In this document: piece after piece, positions 47,525-57,690 of the stretch | How the letters are laid out: each line of letters starts with the position of its first letter | Position numbering within the stretch: position 1 is the stretch's first letter | Source: Saprospiraceae bacterium | GTDB taxonomy: Bacteria > Bacteroidota > Bacteroidia > Chitinophagales > Saprospiraceae | Direction: 5' to 3' | Length of the DNA stretch: 64,000 bases | Assembly (NCBI GenBank): GCA_016708265.1 | Contig: JADJGA010000008.1 | Span: 3,549-67,548, forward strand | Program-made: the position numbers and the translations under genes | Notes under the pieces: generated by a model | Database searches by the model: none | What the model was told of the DNA's origin: nothing | The model's input: only the letters and a program-made list of their open reading frames with translations

Positions 47525-48490
47525 TTGGTTGAAATTAACGACATATTGAATTTTTTAGAAGGCAAGCTTAGCGATACAGAAAAGCTGAGGGTTCAGTCGT
47601 GGATTGATTCATCGAAAGAAAATCAAAAGGAATTCGAATTTTATAAATCCATACTTAATGAAAGCAGCAATCTAAATGATATCGTTCTTTTCGATGAAAT
47701 AAATGCATGGAAAGAGTTTGAAAATCTGGCCGGGATTAAATCTTCAACCAGTAGGTTCAGAAACAGAATATATTATGGTATAGCAGCTTCTGTACTTCTT
47801 ATTGCCGCAACTTTAAGTTTTCTGTTCTGGCCAAAACCATTATATCAGGAACTTACTACATTGAGCAATCAGGATACTATCAAACTTGTTGACGGAAGTT
47901 CAATTTTCGTAAATGACAGCAGTAAGGTTAAATATTACACAAGGCTTACAAAAAAACAAACGGAAAGAAATATTGAAGTTACGGGTTCTGCTTCTTTTGA
48001 TATTGTAAGCGATAAAAACAGACCGTTTGTTGTGAAAGCAAATGTTGCCGGTATCAGGGTCTTGGGAACCATTTTCAATGTAAATGTTCATAGAGATAGG
48101 GTAATGTGTGAGAATATTGACGGACAGGTAAAATTGTATGAATGGAAAAATCCTGATAATTACCTGATACTCAATAAAGGTGAAAAGGCAGTTTTTGAAA
48201 ATGGGGCGATAAGCCTTATTCTTCCCGAGCCTCCTCCTCCTCCTCCTCCTGCAGTAAAACTAATTGGTAATTACAGAAGTGTAGAGTTTATAATCGAATA
48301 CTTATTTGAAAATCATTTCGAAACATTCACAACGGCACCATACTCAGATATAATTATGGAAGACAAAGTATTTGTCAATCTGAAGCAACCTCTGAAGGAC
48401 ATAATCGAACAGCTTGACACTACTGCAAATATACGGTTCAGACAAAATTGTCCCGGATGCTATGAATTTACCCGATTCAAAAGTAAATAA
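47525..48490 (+). CDS. FecR-family anti-sigma factor
   Basis: 321 residues from TTG at 47525; no ATG near it fits. Residues 1-75 are the cytosolic sigma-binding part. A membrane helix follows (IYYGIAASVLLIAATLSFLF), then the periplasmic FecR domain (VDGSSIFVNDSSKVKYYT, VTGSASFDIVSDKNRPFVVK, VLGTIFNVNVHRD). A run of seven Pro near residues 235-245 joins it to a C-terminal domain of about 70 residues (RSVEFIIEYLFENHF) that looks like the STN/DUF4974 domain. The usual partner, a SusC-like TonB receptor, is missing; a porin-like gene follows instead. Confidence 0.85.
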   Translation: MVEINDILNFLEGKLSDTEKLRVQSWIDSSKENQKEFEFYKSILNESSNLNDIVLFDEINAWKEFENLAGIKSSTSRFRNRIYYGIAASVLLIAATLSFLFWPKPLYQELTTLSNQDTIKLVDGSSIFVNDSSKVKYYTRLTKKQTERNIEVTGSASFDIVSDKNRPFVVKANVAGIRVLGTIFNVNVHRDRVMCENIDGQVKLYEWKNPDNYLILNKGEKAVFENGAISLILPEPPPPPPPAVKLIGNYRSVEFIIEYLFENHFETFTTAPYSDIIMEDKVFVNLKQPLKDIIEQLDTTANIRFRQNCPGCYEFTRFKSK

Positions 48491-48686
48491 TGAAATCCCT
48501 TTCCGGGCTTCAATGACTTTTTTTGAACCCACTATTTATTCATTATCCTTATCTTTTCAAAAAATTCAGCACCTGTTTATCCCGGTTATAATATAAATTA
48601 ACATTATTTTACTTTTCATAAACTAAAAAATGAGTATTTTCGTAAATTATGATGAAGTGAATTGATAATAATTAGAATCCGGATTA

Positions 48687-50570
48687 GTGAATTACACATT
48701 TAAAATATATTTCAGGATCATTTTTTTACTTTTTATAACAACAAATAGTTATAAAGTATTTAGTCAGGATATCAGCAGAGACAACAACGGAGGTAAGCAA
48801 GGTCCTGAAAAAAAAGCTGACTCAACTGAGCAGGTATACTTTTTGAAATCAAAGTACTTCACCTTCAATAATTTTCTCGACACCATTTCATATGGTGATA
48901 CAATTCTAACTGAAGATTTCCCCTATTTCAACCCACTGCATGCCCTGAATTATCCTGTTGCTGACAAAGGATATATTGGCAGTTCAGCAATGCCTTTAAC
49001 AGGTTTTGTAAGTAAATGCGGTTTTAATCCCGGAATTAACGGATATGATATCTATAATTTTTCAAAAAACAATTTCCAGTGGCATACAAACCAGGTTCCT
49101 TTTGCCCAGGTTTTCGGATCACCAAGTTCTATTTATACCAATTTCTGGGTTGCTACTAAATTTTCGCGGAATTTCAAAGACATAAATTTGGATATTGATT
49201 ACAAAAGGATCAATAATACCGGAAAATACAGCAATCAGCTCGCAAAACACACTGACCTGAATTTTGGACTCTGGAAAGGCAATCTCAATAACAGATTTAA
49301 TAGTTTTTTTAATATAATAGTAAATATCCATGAAGAAGAAGAAAATGGAGGCGTGGAAGATATCTCTTTTGATCCGGCATTTTTAAAGGTAACAATACCT
49401 GTAAAACTTGATGATGCTGTGAGCAGAATTGAAAAATATGAACTTGAATTTACAGAGTACATCCGGATCAATAAAAATCATTCAATTCTTGGTTATAAAC
49501 CATATTTAAAAACTGAGGCAGGATATCATACCGGATTTTACAAATTCTATGACGACAATGTTTCATCTGACAGCCTGTATTACGGAGTGCTTTTAGCAGA
49601 TCCTATAGGATTGCGCAATTATATAAAACTGGATGGTTTCCATACTTCAGTTGCATTTTATGGCATCAATAAGAAAAGATCAAATATAAATACCGGAATA
49701 GACTACAGCAGGTTCAATTATACAATTGAATCACAGGATAGGAATTACATAAATCAACTAAAAATATTTGGCAATGCAAGGTTTAATCTTTACCCCCGAT
49801 TGAGTCTTGATCTTGACGGACAATTATATTTGGGAAATTTTTCCTCAAATTACAGCTTGCGTACAATTTTGAATTACACGGGTTCTTTTATTTCAGCTGA
49901 GTTAGGATCTGAAATAAAAAATTCGAGTCCTTCCCTGATGCAAAAAAATCTTTTTCTGACAGGAAGAAAAATTTACGACAATGATTTTAAAAACATTTCT
50001 TCTTCTGAAGTTTATGCCGGGTTGACAATAAAAAGTCTTGGACTATCAACCCGTCTGAATTATGATATTATAAATTCTTATATCTATTTTAACGAGGAAA
50101 AACTAGCAGTACAGAGTCCGGGGAAAATTAATTTGTTGCAATTAAATATAGAGGAGAAGATCAGGGTTTGGAAATTTCATTTTGACAATAATATTCATTT
50201 GTATAAGTGTTCTGATCTGGCTATCCCTGTTCCACAATATGTTCTCAGGAGTAAGTTTTATATCAACACCATGCTGTTTAAAAAAGTTATGAATTTCAAT
50301 ACGGGTTTTGAATTAAATTACTGGGACAGATACTACAATTATGGATATAATCCGGCTATCGGGAATTATTATGTACAAAATACAGTGAAACTGGAAAATT
50401 TTATGCGTATGGATTATTTCATAAGTGCCAGGATCAGTGATTTCATGATATTTATAAGGATCAACAATGTTTTATTTCCTTTTAAAGAAAAAGTTCATTA
50501 TACAGTGCTTGATTATCCTCATGATGATCTTTTCTTCAGGATAGGTGTAAATTGGAACTTGCTGAATTAG
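48687..50570 (+). CDS. Putative porin (Bacteroidota Porin_10-like) outer-membrane protein
   Basis: 627 residues from GTG at 48687. A hydrophobic signal (FRIIFLLFITTNSYKVFSQ) is followed by a polar linker and then strands alternating to the end (FFRIGVNWNLLN). Features such as TNFWVATKFSRNF and the long barrel are like the putative-porin family of Bacteroidota. It is probably a pore. Its place after the sigma/FecR pair suggests that it is the sigma target. Confidence 0.7.
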   Translation: MNYTFKIYFRIIFLLFITTNSYKVFSQDISRDNNGGKQGPEKKADSTEQVYFLKSKYFTFNNFLDTISYGDTILTEDFPYFNPLHALNYPVADKGYIGSSAMPLTGFVSKCGFNPGINGYDIYNFSKNNFQWHTNQVPFAQVFGSPSSIYTNFWVATKFSRNFKDINLDIDYKRINNTGKYSNQLAKHTDLNFGLWKGNLNNRFNSFFNIIVNIHEEEENGGVEDISFDPAFLKVTIPVKLDDAVSRIEKYELEFTEYIRINKNHSILGYKPYLKTEAGYHTGFYKFYDDNVSSDSLYYGVLLADPIGLRNYIKLDGFHTSVAFYGINKKRSNINTGIDYSRFNYTIESQDRNYINQLKIFGNARFNLYPRLSLDLDGQLYLGNFSSNYSLRTILNYTGSFISAELGSEIKNSSPSLMQKNLFLTGRKIYDNDFKNISSSEVYAGLTIKSLGLSTRLNYDIINSYIYFNEEKLAVQSPGKINLLQLNIEEKIRVWKFHFDNNIHLYKCSDLAIPVPQYVLRSKFYINTMLFKKVMNFNTGFELNYWDRYYNYGYNPAIGNYYVQNTVKLENFMRMDYFISARISDFMIFIRINNVLFPFKEKVHYTVLDYPHDDLFFRIGVNWNLLN

Positions 50571-50624
50571 AGCTCGGGTAATAAAATAATTAAGAAACAA
50601 AAAATTTATGACGTTTAAAATTGA

Positions 50625-52235
50625 ATGACATTTACAGATAAAAATATTATACTTCGTATATTGAATCTGTCCATCTCATCAACTGGCAGAGGAGCACCAA
50701 CAATAATAGACAATCTCAGCATAGACATAGAGAGGTCAAAGATCACTTCCCTGCTTGGGGAATCAGGTTCCGGAAAAACCCTGACTGCTTTGAGTATTCC
50801 CGGATTGACAAAATATTTTCAAAATATCAGCATTTCAGGGAAGATTTTGTTTAAAGAGGCAAAAGGATGGACTGATATTTTTAGTCTTAGTGAAAAAGAA
50901 ATGACTGATTACCGGGGAAAAAGAATTGCCCTCATAATGCAGGATCCGCTGAGTTCCTTCGATCCTAATAAAAAATGCGGAAAACAACTTCATGAAGTCA
51001 TCAGAACTCACAAAACAATTTGTGCAAAGGAAACTCAGGATTACATTTTATCCTTATTACAAAAAATGAAACTAGAACCCCGGGTTCTTAATTCATATCC
51101 TCATCAATTATCAGGCGGAGAATTGCAGAGATTTTCAATAGCAATTGCTGTGTCCTCAAATCCTGAGCTCATAATAGCTGATGAACCTACCACAAATCTT
51201 GATGCTAATCTTAAAGGAGAAATTCTTAATCTCATCAAAGATATTAACAGGGAAAAGGCTATTTCCTTTTTATTTATAAGTCATGATCTTAAGGCAGTAA
51301 AAGCCATAAGTGATAACATCTGCCTGATAAAAAATGGCAAATTGCTTGAATATAAAAAGTCAATTGATTTTTTCAATGACCCTTCTGATCCACTTTCCAG
51401 GAGTCTCATCGATGCATTTTTCAATTTCAGCTTGAATCAATCTATAGCATCTCCGGATCATCCCCTGATTGAAGTACTCGATGTCAGGGATATTTCCAAA
51501 TCCTTTGGCACTTCAGTGTCAATTTCATTTTTTCAAAATTCAGCAAGAATTGAAGCACTAAAAAATATCTCATTCAGAATAGATCAGGGAGAAACTATCG
51601 GAATCATAGGTGAATCAGGAAGCGGTAAATCAACCATTGCCAGAATTCTTGTTCAGCTTGAACATCCGGACAAAGGTTCTGTCACCTTATCAGGCAAAAA
51701 TATTTTTCTTGCACATAAAAGAGATAGAAAAAACATTCAGATGGTTTTTCAGAATCCTGTTACCTCACTCAACAAAATCATTAAGATAAGTAAACTGCTG
51801 AAGGAACCATATGAAACCGATATTAGCAAAGAAAACACTGAAGATATTCCTGATCTGAATGATCTCAAAATACAGTTAGGTATAAATGATATACTGCTCG
51901 AAAGATATCCTGACAGTATTTCAGGGGGAGAAGCACAGAGAATTGCCCTGGCACGGGCTCTGGCATATAATCCAAAATTGATAGTTATGGATGAGAGCTT
52001 GTCAGCACTTGATAAAATCTCACAAAATGAAATTTTAAAACTGCTCAACGATATAAAACAAAAACGAAACACTTCATTTATCTTTATTACTCATGACCTT
52101 AGCCTTGCCAGGCATTTTTGTGACAGAATCCTGATCATGAAAGATGGCAGGATCATAGAGCAGGGCGCAACTACTGATATTTTTAATTCACCTGTACAAC
52201 ATTACACTAAATCACTTTTGAATGCGATTTATTAA
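50625..52235 (+). CDS. ABC transporter protein with two ATPase domains (peptide/nickel type)
   Basis: 536 residues. Two complete ATP-binding cassettes. The first has Walker A GESGSGKT, signature LSGGELQRFSIAIA and Walker B ELIIADEPTTNLD; the second GESGSGKS, ISGGEAQRIALARA and KLIVMDESLSALD. The arrangement and the C-terminal segment (ATTDIFNSPVQHYTKSLLNA) are those of oligopeptide/dipeptide importers such as YejF or GsiA. No membrane or substrate-binding partner is encoded in the window. The last bases overlap the start of pbpC by 14 bp. Confidence 0.85.
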   Translation: MTFTDKNIILRILNLSISSTGRGAPTIIDNLSIDIERSKITSLLGESGSGKTLTALSIPGLTKYFQNISISGKILFKEAKGWTDIFSLSEKEMTDYRGKRIALIMQDPLSSFDPNKKCGKQLHEVIRTHKTICAKETQDYILSLLQKMKLEPRVLNSYPHQLSGGELQRFSIAIAVSSNPELIIADEPTTNLDANLKGEILNLIKDINREKAISFLFISHDLKAVKAISDNICLIKNGKLLEYKKSIDFFNDPSDPLSRSLIDAFFNFSLNQSIASPDHPLIEVLDVRDISKSFGTSVSISFFQNSARIEALKNISFRIDQGETIGIIGESGSGKSTIARILVQLEHPDKGSVTLSGKNIFLAHKRDRKNIQMVFQNPVTSLNKIIKISKLLKEPYETDISKENTEDIPDLNDLKIQLGINDILLERYPDSISGGEAQRIALARALAYNPKLIVMDESLSALDKISQNEILKLLNDIKQKRNTSFIFITHDLSLARHFCDRILIMKDGRIIEQGATTDIFNSPVQHYTKSLLNAIY

Positions 52236-54597
52236 TATCAGTGAAATGTCATTAAAAAAGAAAATTATAGTTTTTGCCATAATTGTTTTTGGCATTGCAT
52301 ATCTCTTTTCATTACCTGAACCTTTGTTTAAATCTCCCACAAGTACAATTGTTTACAGCAAAAAAGGAAATCTGATAGGCGCACATATCGCTGCTGATGG
52401 TCAGTGGAGGTTCAAACCAGGCCATCCTGTTCCTGAAAGGATAGAAAAGTCCATAATAGCATTTGAAGACAAAAGGTTTTATTACCATCCCGGAGTAGAT
52501 ATACTGAGGGTTGGTGCAGCCGCAGTCCAGAATATCAGAAAAGGTAGGTTTGTCAGCGGGGCAAGTACTATTTCAATGCAGGTTATAAGGATTTCGAGAA
52601 AAAATCCGTCAAGGAATTTTTTCAATAAAATACTTGAAATGATCCTGGCAACCAGGCTTGAACTCAGATATTCCAAAAGATCAATTCTTCGTCTGTATGC
52701 AGCCAATGCACCATATGGAGGCAATGTAGTGGGATTTGAAGCCGCTTCCTGGAGATATTTTGGTTTACCACCCGGGCAGCTCTCATGGGCTCAGTCTGCA
52801 ACCCTGGCAGTTTTGCCAAACAGTCCGGCTCTTATACATCCCGGGAGCAACAGGAATCTGTTACTCAAAAAAAGAAACAAGCTGCTAAAAAAATTGTATG
52901 ATCAGGAAATATTTGACAGAATGCAGTATGAACTTGCATTGACAGAAGAAATTCCTCCAAAACCATTTCCTTTGCCTGAGCTTGCTCCACATCTTACAGA
53001 TAAGATCAACATTCTGGATAATGGAGATCAGGTGACAACTTTTATTGATGAAGAACTGCAGCAGGAAGTCAGCAATATTGTTTCAATTCATCAAAAGGCT
53101 AATGAAAACAATGAAATTTTCAACTGCGCAGTTCTGGTTGTGAGAAATGAGGATGGTGCTGTTTTATCATATATCGGAAATACTGAAGACCCTGATAAGC
53201 TTCATGATAATTATGTGGATATGATAATGGCAAACAGATCAGGAGGTAGTATTCTTAAACCCTTGCTTTTTGTTTCAGCTTTTGAAGACGGACTGATAAC
53301 TCCCTATCAGATCCTTCCTGACATACCTTTAAATATTGACGGGTTTACACCTGAAAATTTCGATTTAAAATACAGCGGAGTTGTAAGTGCTTCTGATGCT
53401 CTTTCACAATCTTTAAACGTTCCGTCAGTAATTTTGCTGAAAAATTTCGGTATTTCCGGGATGATAAGCAGATTGAAAGATTTTGGACTGACGACCATAA
53501 ATAAAGATGCTGACTATTATGGCCTTCCGTTAATCCTGGGTTCTCCAGACGTAAGATTATGGGAGCTGACAGGGGTATATTCTTCGTTTGCGAGAATACT
53601 GAATCATTACAATGAAGACGGTGGCAAATACCTTGAAAATGATATAAGGCCTCCTGAATATTCAGTAGACAAAAGCAATTCATCGAAAAAATCAAGGATT
53701 TTGGATTATGCACCTGTTTTAAGTGCAGGAGCAATTTACCAGTTATTTGAAATAATGACTGAACTGAGAAGGCCTGATGAAGAAGGAGACTGGCAGGAAT
53801 TTTCATCATCAAAAAAAATTGCCTGGAAAACCGGAACTTCATATGGACTTAAAGATGCATGGAGCATAGGTGTATCGAAAAATTATACAGTTGGTGTATG
53901 GGTTGGCAACAGCAATGGAAAAGGAAGGCCCGGTCTGATTGGTGCAAAAATTGCTGCACCCATACTTTTTGATGTATTTGGAAAACTGAGCAATGATGCT
54001 TGGTTCGCTACTCCACATGACGACCTCAGAGAGGCTCTTGTTTGCAGTGAATCAGGTTTCCTGTTTTCAGAAAATTGCGAATATGCTGATACAGTTTTGA
54101 TAACCAGATCAGGAAATAAGCTTTCAACATGCCCCTATCACAGGACAATTCTGACCGACAATAGCGGTGAATTTCTTATTCATGAACAATGCAGCAATAT
54201 GGAAAACACACAATTATCCAAAAGATTTGTACTGCCTCCTACTCAGGAATATTACTACAGAATAAAAAATCCCTCCTACAGGGGTATGCCATCAGATTTT
54301 TTACCTTGTTCCGGTTCTGATATTACAATTCACAAGTCTATGGAATTTATTTATCCCAATAAATCTACGAAAGTTATTATTCCTAAGGATTTTGACGGGA
54401 AAAAGGGCCGTGTCATATTTAAGATTGCGCATTCTGACCCGAAATCCAAAGTATTCTGGCACATCGATGATAAATTCTTGAAATCTACTGTTGAATTTCA
54501 CAATATTGAGGTGCTGATCGGCCCCGGCAAACATTTGCTCTCAGCTACTGATGATAAAGGTTATCAGATATTCAGGCAATTTGAAGTTTTGTATTGA
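52222..54597 (+). CDS. pbpC: Penicillin-binding protein 1C
   Basis: 791 residues. One N-terminal membrane anchor (KIIVFAIIVFGIAYLFSL). GT51 transglycosylase domain: AFEDKRFYYHPGVDILR with catalytic Glu, SGASTISMQVIR, LNAPYGGN-type block (AANAPYGGNVVGFEAASWRY), AVLPNSPALIHP. Transpeptidase domain: SILK (SxxK), SLN (SxN) and WKTGTS (KTG). The C-terminal BiPBP_C domain closes the protein (from about residue 690), as expected for PBP1C. It makes and links peptidoglycan, perhaps in repair. Confidence 0.93.
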   Translation: MRFINISEMSLKKKIIVFAIIVFGIAYLFSLPEPLFKSPTSTIVYSKKGNLIGAHIAADGQWRFKPGHPVPERIEKSIIAFEDKRFYYHPGVDILRVGAAAVQNIRKGRFVSGASTISMQVIRISRKNPSRNFFNKILEMILATRLELRYSKRSILRLYAANAPYGGNVVGFEAASWRYFGLPPGQLSWAQSATLAVLPNSPALIHPGSNRNLLLKKRNKLLKKLYDQEIFDRMQYELALTEEIPPKPFPLPELAPHLTDKINILDNGDQVTTFIDEELQQEVSNIVSIHQKANENNEIFNCAVLVVRNEDGAVLSYIGNTEDPDKLHDNYVDMIMANRSGGSILKPLLFVSAFEDGLITPYQILPDIPLNIDGFTPENFDLKYSGVVSASDALSQSLNVPSVILLKNFGISGMISRLKDFGLTTINKDADYYGLPLILGSPDVRLWELTGVYSSFARILNHYNEDGGKYLENDIRPPEYSVDKSNSSKKSRILDYAPVLSAGAIYQLFEIMTELRRPDEEGDWQEFSSSKKIAWKTGTSYGLKDAWSIGVSKNYTVGVWVGNSNGKGRPGLIGAKIAAPILFDVFGKLSNDAWFATPHDDLREALVCSESGFLFSENCEYADTVLITRSGNKLSTCPYHRTILTDNSGEFLIHEQCSNMENTQLSKRFVLPPTQEYYYRIKNPSYRGMPSDFLPCSGSDITIHKSMEFIYPNKSTKVIIPKDFDGKKGRVIFKIAHSDPKSKVFWHIDDKFLKSTVEFHNIEVLIGPGKHLLSATDDKGYQIFRQFEVLY

Positions 54598-54601
54598 GTC
54601 A

Positions 54602-55480
54602 CTACCTTCCCATTTTTAGGATACTGAGGATTCCCTTATAAATCTTAATATCTGCACTACCATCAAAGAACAAAGGTTCACCATCTACATGATACATATT
54701 ATAATAAGTTTCAAGAGTAAAATCTTTATCAAGACTGAGATAATCTATATATCTTGATTGTTTAATTTTGCCTGTGAACATATTGGAAACAAAGATGGGA
54801 TAATAATATAAGGGGAAAGGTTTTACAAGAACCAGATCCAATTTTCTGCTCTGAGCATGTGCCTTTGGTGCTATTAAGGCATTATTGCCAAACTGTCTCG
54901 TATTTGCCATAGTAACCATTGAATATTCACCTTCAATCTTATCTTTACCAAAACTTATCTTTACATGCATAGGTTTAAACTTAGTCAGACACTGAAGAGT
55001 AGCAATTCCATAATTAAAGAATCCCCTTCCCTTTCTTCCTGCAAATGTATGAGCTACGAAAGCATCAAATCCAATCCCTGCAACGTTAATAAATTTTCTG
55101 CCATTTATCTCCATCCCGTCTGCCATAAATGAGTCACCTTTATCCAATGCCTTCTGAAGTTTGAAAAGATCAGTAGTAAAGCCGTTCTCACGTGCGAATC
55201 CATTTCCTGATCCAATAGGTATAATAGCCAGAATTTTATCCTTCCTGCCAAACAGGTAAGATGCAGCCAGGTTGATTGCTCCGTCTCCCCCTGCCATAAC
55301 AAAAACCTTATACTTTTCAAGGTTATTATCTATAAACTCTTGAAACCTGACAATGCTGTCAGAAATAAAAATATTGTAATCGGGATTGAGTTTACGGATT
55401 TTCCGGATCACATACTGAGGTTTCCTTTTACCGGAATGCGGGTTTATAATAAAAATTATTTCTTCAGCCTTAAATTCCAT
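54602..55480 (-). CDS. Diacylglycerol/lipid kinase family protein
   Basis: 292 residues. DAGK catalytic domain: IIFINPHSGKRKPQYVI-like start (FIINPHSG), VMAGGDGAINLAASYL (GGDG motif), IIPIGSGNGFARENGF, and the C-terminal sheet with KPFPLYYYPIF and YHVDGEPLFFDG. The family phosphorylates diacylglycerol, sphingosine-like or phosphatidylglycerol-like lipids; which one is not clear. Convergent with pbpC, 4 bp apart. Confidence 0.9.
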   Translation of the reverse strand: MEFKAEEIIFIINPHSGKRKPQYVIRKIRKLNPDYNIFISDSIVRFQEFIDNNLEKYKVFVMAGGDGAINLAASYLFGRKDKILAIIPIGSGNGFARENGFTTDLFKLQKALDKGDSFMADGMEINGRKFINVAGIGFDAFVAHTFAGRKGRGFFNYGIATLQCLTKFKPMHVKISFGKDKIEGEYSMVTMANTRQFGNNALIAPKAHAQSRKLDLVLVKPFPLYYYPIFVSNMFTGKIKQSRYIDYLSLDKDFTLETYYNMYHVDGEPLFFDGSADIKIYKGILSILKMGR

Positions 55481-56013
55481 ATAAATTATTCAGAAATCAT
55501 TTGAGTTTTGAAATTCAAAATTAAGAAAAATACTTTAATTGTTCCGAAATTCACAGTAAGCATTCACCAAAAATCTGCATATTTCCTGTTTTTCAGCAGG
55601 AAAATCAAAGAAAAAGATATTTATCGATCAATTATCAGATAAATATATTACCTTTGCAATTCGAATAAATGATGCACTGTTAAACTGATTTGTCACTTTT
55701 TAATTCTTTTCCATTTTATTTTTTTGGTTTTTAAATATCCAACATTAAAATGAGTTAAATGTGGAAAATGCATTTTAATTACATTTTAATTTTATAAAGC
55801 ATCCTTCAATTCACAGATTTATAACACTTTAAAGGCAACAATGAGAAAAAAAAGCAATTAATATGAAGATGTACATCTTTTAAGCTATCCTTAAAATAAT
55901 AAACATTGCTTTCCCCTGATAAATGATAACAGACTTTTGTAAACCGCTGTAAAAAGCTTGTCTATAAATTAATGCCTTTAAATATTAAAAACACTTTAAT
56001 CTTAAACAAAAAA
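55481..56013. other. Long leader region of the DEAD-box helicase gene
   Basis: 530 bp. A plus-strand -7 box TACCTTTG lies at 55649-55656, which would give a leader of about 350 nt before the helicase ATG. The sequence contains several short inverted repeats (for example GATGTACATC near 55867) and no coding frame. Cold-shock helicase genes of other bacteria have long structured leaders, so post-transcriptional control is possible. Confidence 0.4.
55649..55656 (+). promoter_or_regulatory. -7 box TACCTTTG, likely promoter of the helicase gene
   Basis: An exact TAnnTTTG match about 358 bp upstream of the ATG at 56014. No clear TTG at -33. Confidence 0.4.
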
Positions 56014-57342
56014 ATGACGTTTCAATCACTAAATATTATTGACCCAATTCTGAGGGCAGTAAAAGAAGAAGGTTATATTTCACCTACACCGATTCAGGTA
56101 CAATCAATCCCATTAGTATTAAAGGGGAAAGATCTGCTTGGATGTGCTCAAACCGGAACAGGAAAGACCGCTGCATTTGCAATACCAATTTTGCAATTAC
56201 TCAGTAAAAACAATATCCAGGATCATGGACAACAAAAAAGAAAAGTCAGATCACTTATTGTGACTCCTACACGTGAGCTTGCGATCCAGATAGGAGAAAG
56301 TTTTCAGGCATATGGCAGACATACAAAAATAAAACACACAGTTATATTTGGAGGTGTAAATCAAAACTCCCAGACTTTAGCTCTGAGACAGGGTGTCGAT
56401 GTTATCATCGCAACTTCAGGCAGGCTTCTGGACCTGATGGGTCAGGGCTTTATAAACCTGAGCAACATTGAAATATTTGTTCTCGATGAAGCAGACAGAA
56501 TGCTCGATATGGGTTTTATTCACGATATCAGAAAATTACTTACAGTACTTCCCAAAAAAAGACAATCCCTGTTCTTTTCAGCTACCATGCCACCTCAGAT
56601 CATTAAGCTATCAGAAAATATTTTGTACAATCCTGAAGAAGTTTCGGTTACTCCTATATCTTCAACTGTCGATATAATACAGCAAAGAGTGATGTTTGTA
56701 GAAAAAGTTAATAAAATAAATCTTTTGCTGCAGGTATTAAAAGATCCTGAAATAAAAACTGCTTTAGTTTTCACCCGTACTAAGCACGGTGCAGATAAAC
56801 TGGTAAGATATCTTTTAAAAAACAATATCAATGCGGCAGCCATACATGGCAATAAAGCCCAGAATGCACGGCAGAAAGCCCTGAGCAGCTTCAAGGAACA
56901 AAAAACTCGGATTTTAGTTGCAACAGATATTGCCTCGAGGGGAATAGATGTTGATAACCTCGAATATGTAATAAATTTTGAAATGCCAAATATGCCCGAG
57001 ACTTATGTACACAGGATAGGAAGAACCGGAAGAGCAGGCGCAAAGGGTACAGCAATTTCTTTTTGTGATACAGAAGAAAAAGCTTATCTGCGTGATATTG
57101 AAAAACTAATATCAAAAAAAATAGATATAGATGACAATCATGATTTCGGCTCAAAAATCCTGACTTCAGAAAAACAGACACCTGCACAGGAAAAACCAAA
57201 ACTGATAGTAAAGCACAGGGCACCACAAACTGAGTTAGCAGACTCAGTTCAGGGATTGGAAAGAAAATTACCGGTAAAAAACAATATTAAGTCCGATTCC
57301 GGAAATCAAAGAAAATGGTTCAGTAAAACCGGAAGAAATTAA
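56014..57342 (+). CDS. DEAD-box RNA helicase, RhlE-like
   Basis: 442 residues from the ATG at 56014 (MTFQSLNIIDPILRAV), which fits the family start; the frame to 55972 would add 14 atypical residues. All motifs are visible: PTPIQVQSIP (Q), AQTGTGKTAA (I), PTRELAIQ (Ia), VLDEADRMLDMGF (II), SATMP (III), TDIASRGIDV (V) and HRIGRTGRAG (VI). The tail is basic. It unwinds RNA in ribosome assembly or at low temperature. Long leader upstream, terminator at 57416. Confidence 0.93.
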   Translation: MTFQSLNIIDPILRAVKEEGYISPTPIQVQSIPLVLKGKDLLGCAQTGTGKTAAFAIPILQLLSKNNIQDHGQQKRKVRSLIVTPTRELAIQIGESFQAYGRHTKIKHTVIFGGVNQNSQTLALRQGVDVIIATSGRLLDLMGQGFINLSNIEIFVLDEADRMLDMGFIHDIRKLLTVLPKKRQSLFFSATMPPQIIKLSENILYNPEEVSVTPISSTVDIIQQRVMFVEKVNKINLLLQVLKDPEIKTALVFTRTKHGADKLVRYLLKNNINAAAIHGNKAQNARQKALSSFKEQKTRILVATDIASRGIDVDNLEYVINFEMPNMPETYVHRIGRTGRAGAKGTAISFCDTEEKAYLRDIEKLISKKIDIDDNHDFGSKILTSEKQTPAQEKPKLIVKHRAPQTELADSVQGLERKLPVKNNIKSDSGNQRKWFSKTGRN

Positions 57343-57415
57343 TAAATCAGGATTACAGGAGTTTTATTCATAACTTCTGAATGATGATTAAAATACGATT
57401 AAGTTAATAAATGAC

Positions 57416-57441
57416 AAAGCACTTCCAAAAGGGTGCTTTTT
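57416..57441 (+). terminator. Rho-independent terminator of the helicase gene
   Basis: AAAGCAC pairs with GGTGCTTT around TTCCAAAAG, followed by T-rich sequence. Confidence 0.75.
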
Positions 57442-57530
57442 TATTTTTACGGAATAAATGTATTAAATAAATATCCTATTTAATAATATATTTCGTATCT
57501 TTACTTTTATTTAACTTTAATTAAATCACA

Positions 57531-57641
57531 ATGGCAAAAAGTCTGGATACAAAAAAGTCGGTTAAAAAAGAACCGGCAAAAACTCCTAAAGAAAAAAAAG
57601 CTGCCAAACGCGCAAAGAAAAATAATCCTAAAAAGGATTAA
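57531..57641 (+). CDS. Small Lys/Ala-rich basic protein (36 residues)
   Basis: ATG at 57531, stop at 57639-57641. The product begins MAKSLDTKKSVKKEPAKTPK and ends AAKRAKKNNPKKD; 16 of 36 residues are Lys or Arg. From memory, similar tiny basic proteins (MAKS-x-TKK-x-VKKEP) are found in many Bacteroidota genomes, with no assigned function; nucleic-acid or ribosome binding would fit. A TATCTTTA box lies about 35 bp upstream. It is too short for most gene finders. Confidence 0.75.
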   Translation: MAKSLDTKKSVKKEPAKTPKEKKAAKRAKKNNPKKD

Positions 57642-57690
57642 TACTGATTTGACAATAAATTGTCTTACCTGACAATCTTTTTTATTATTC

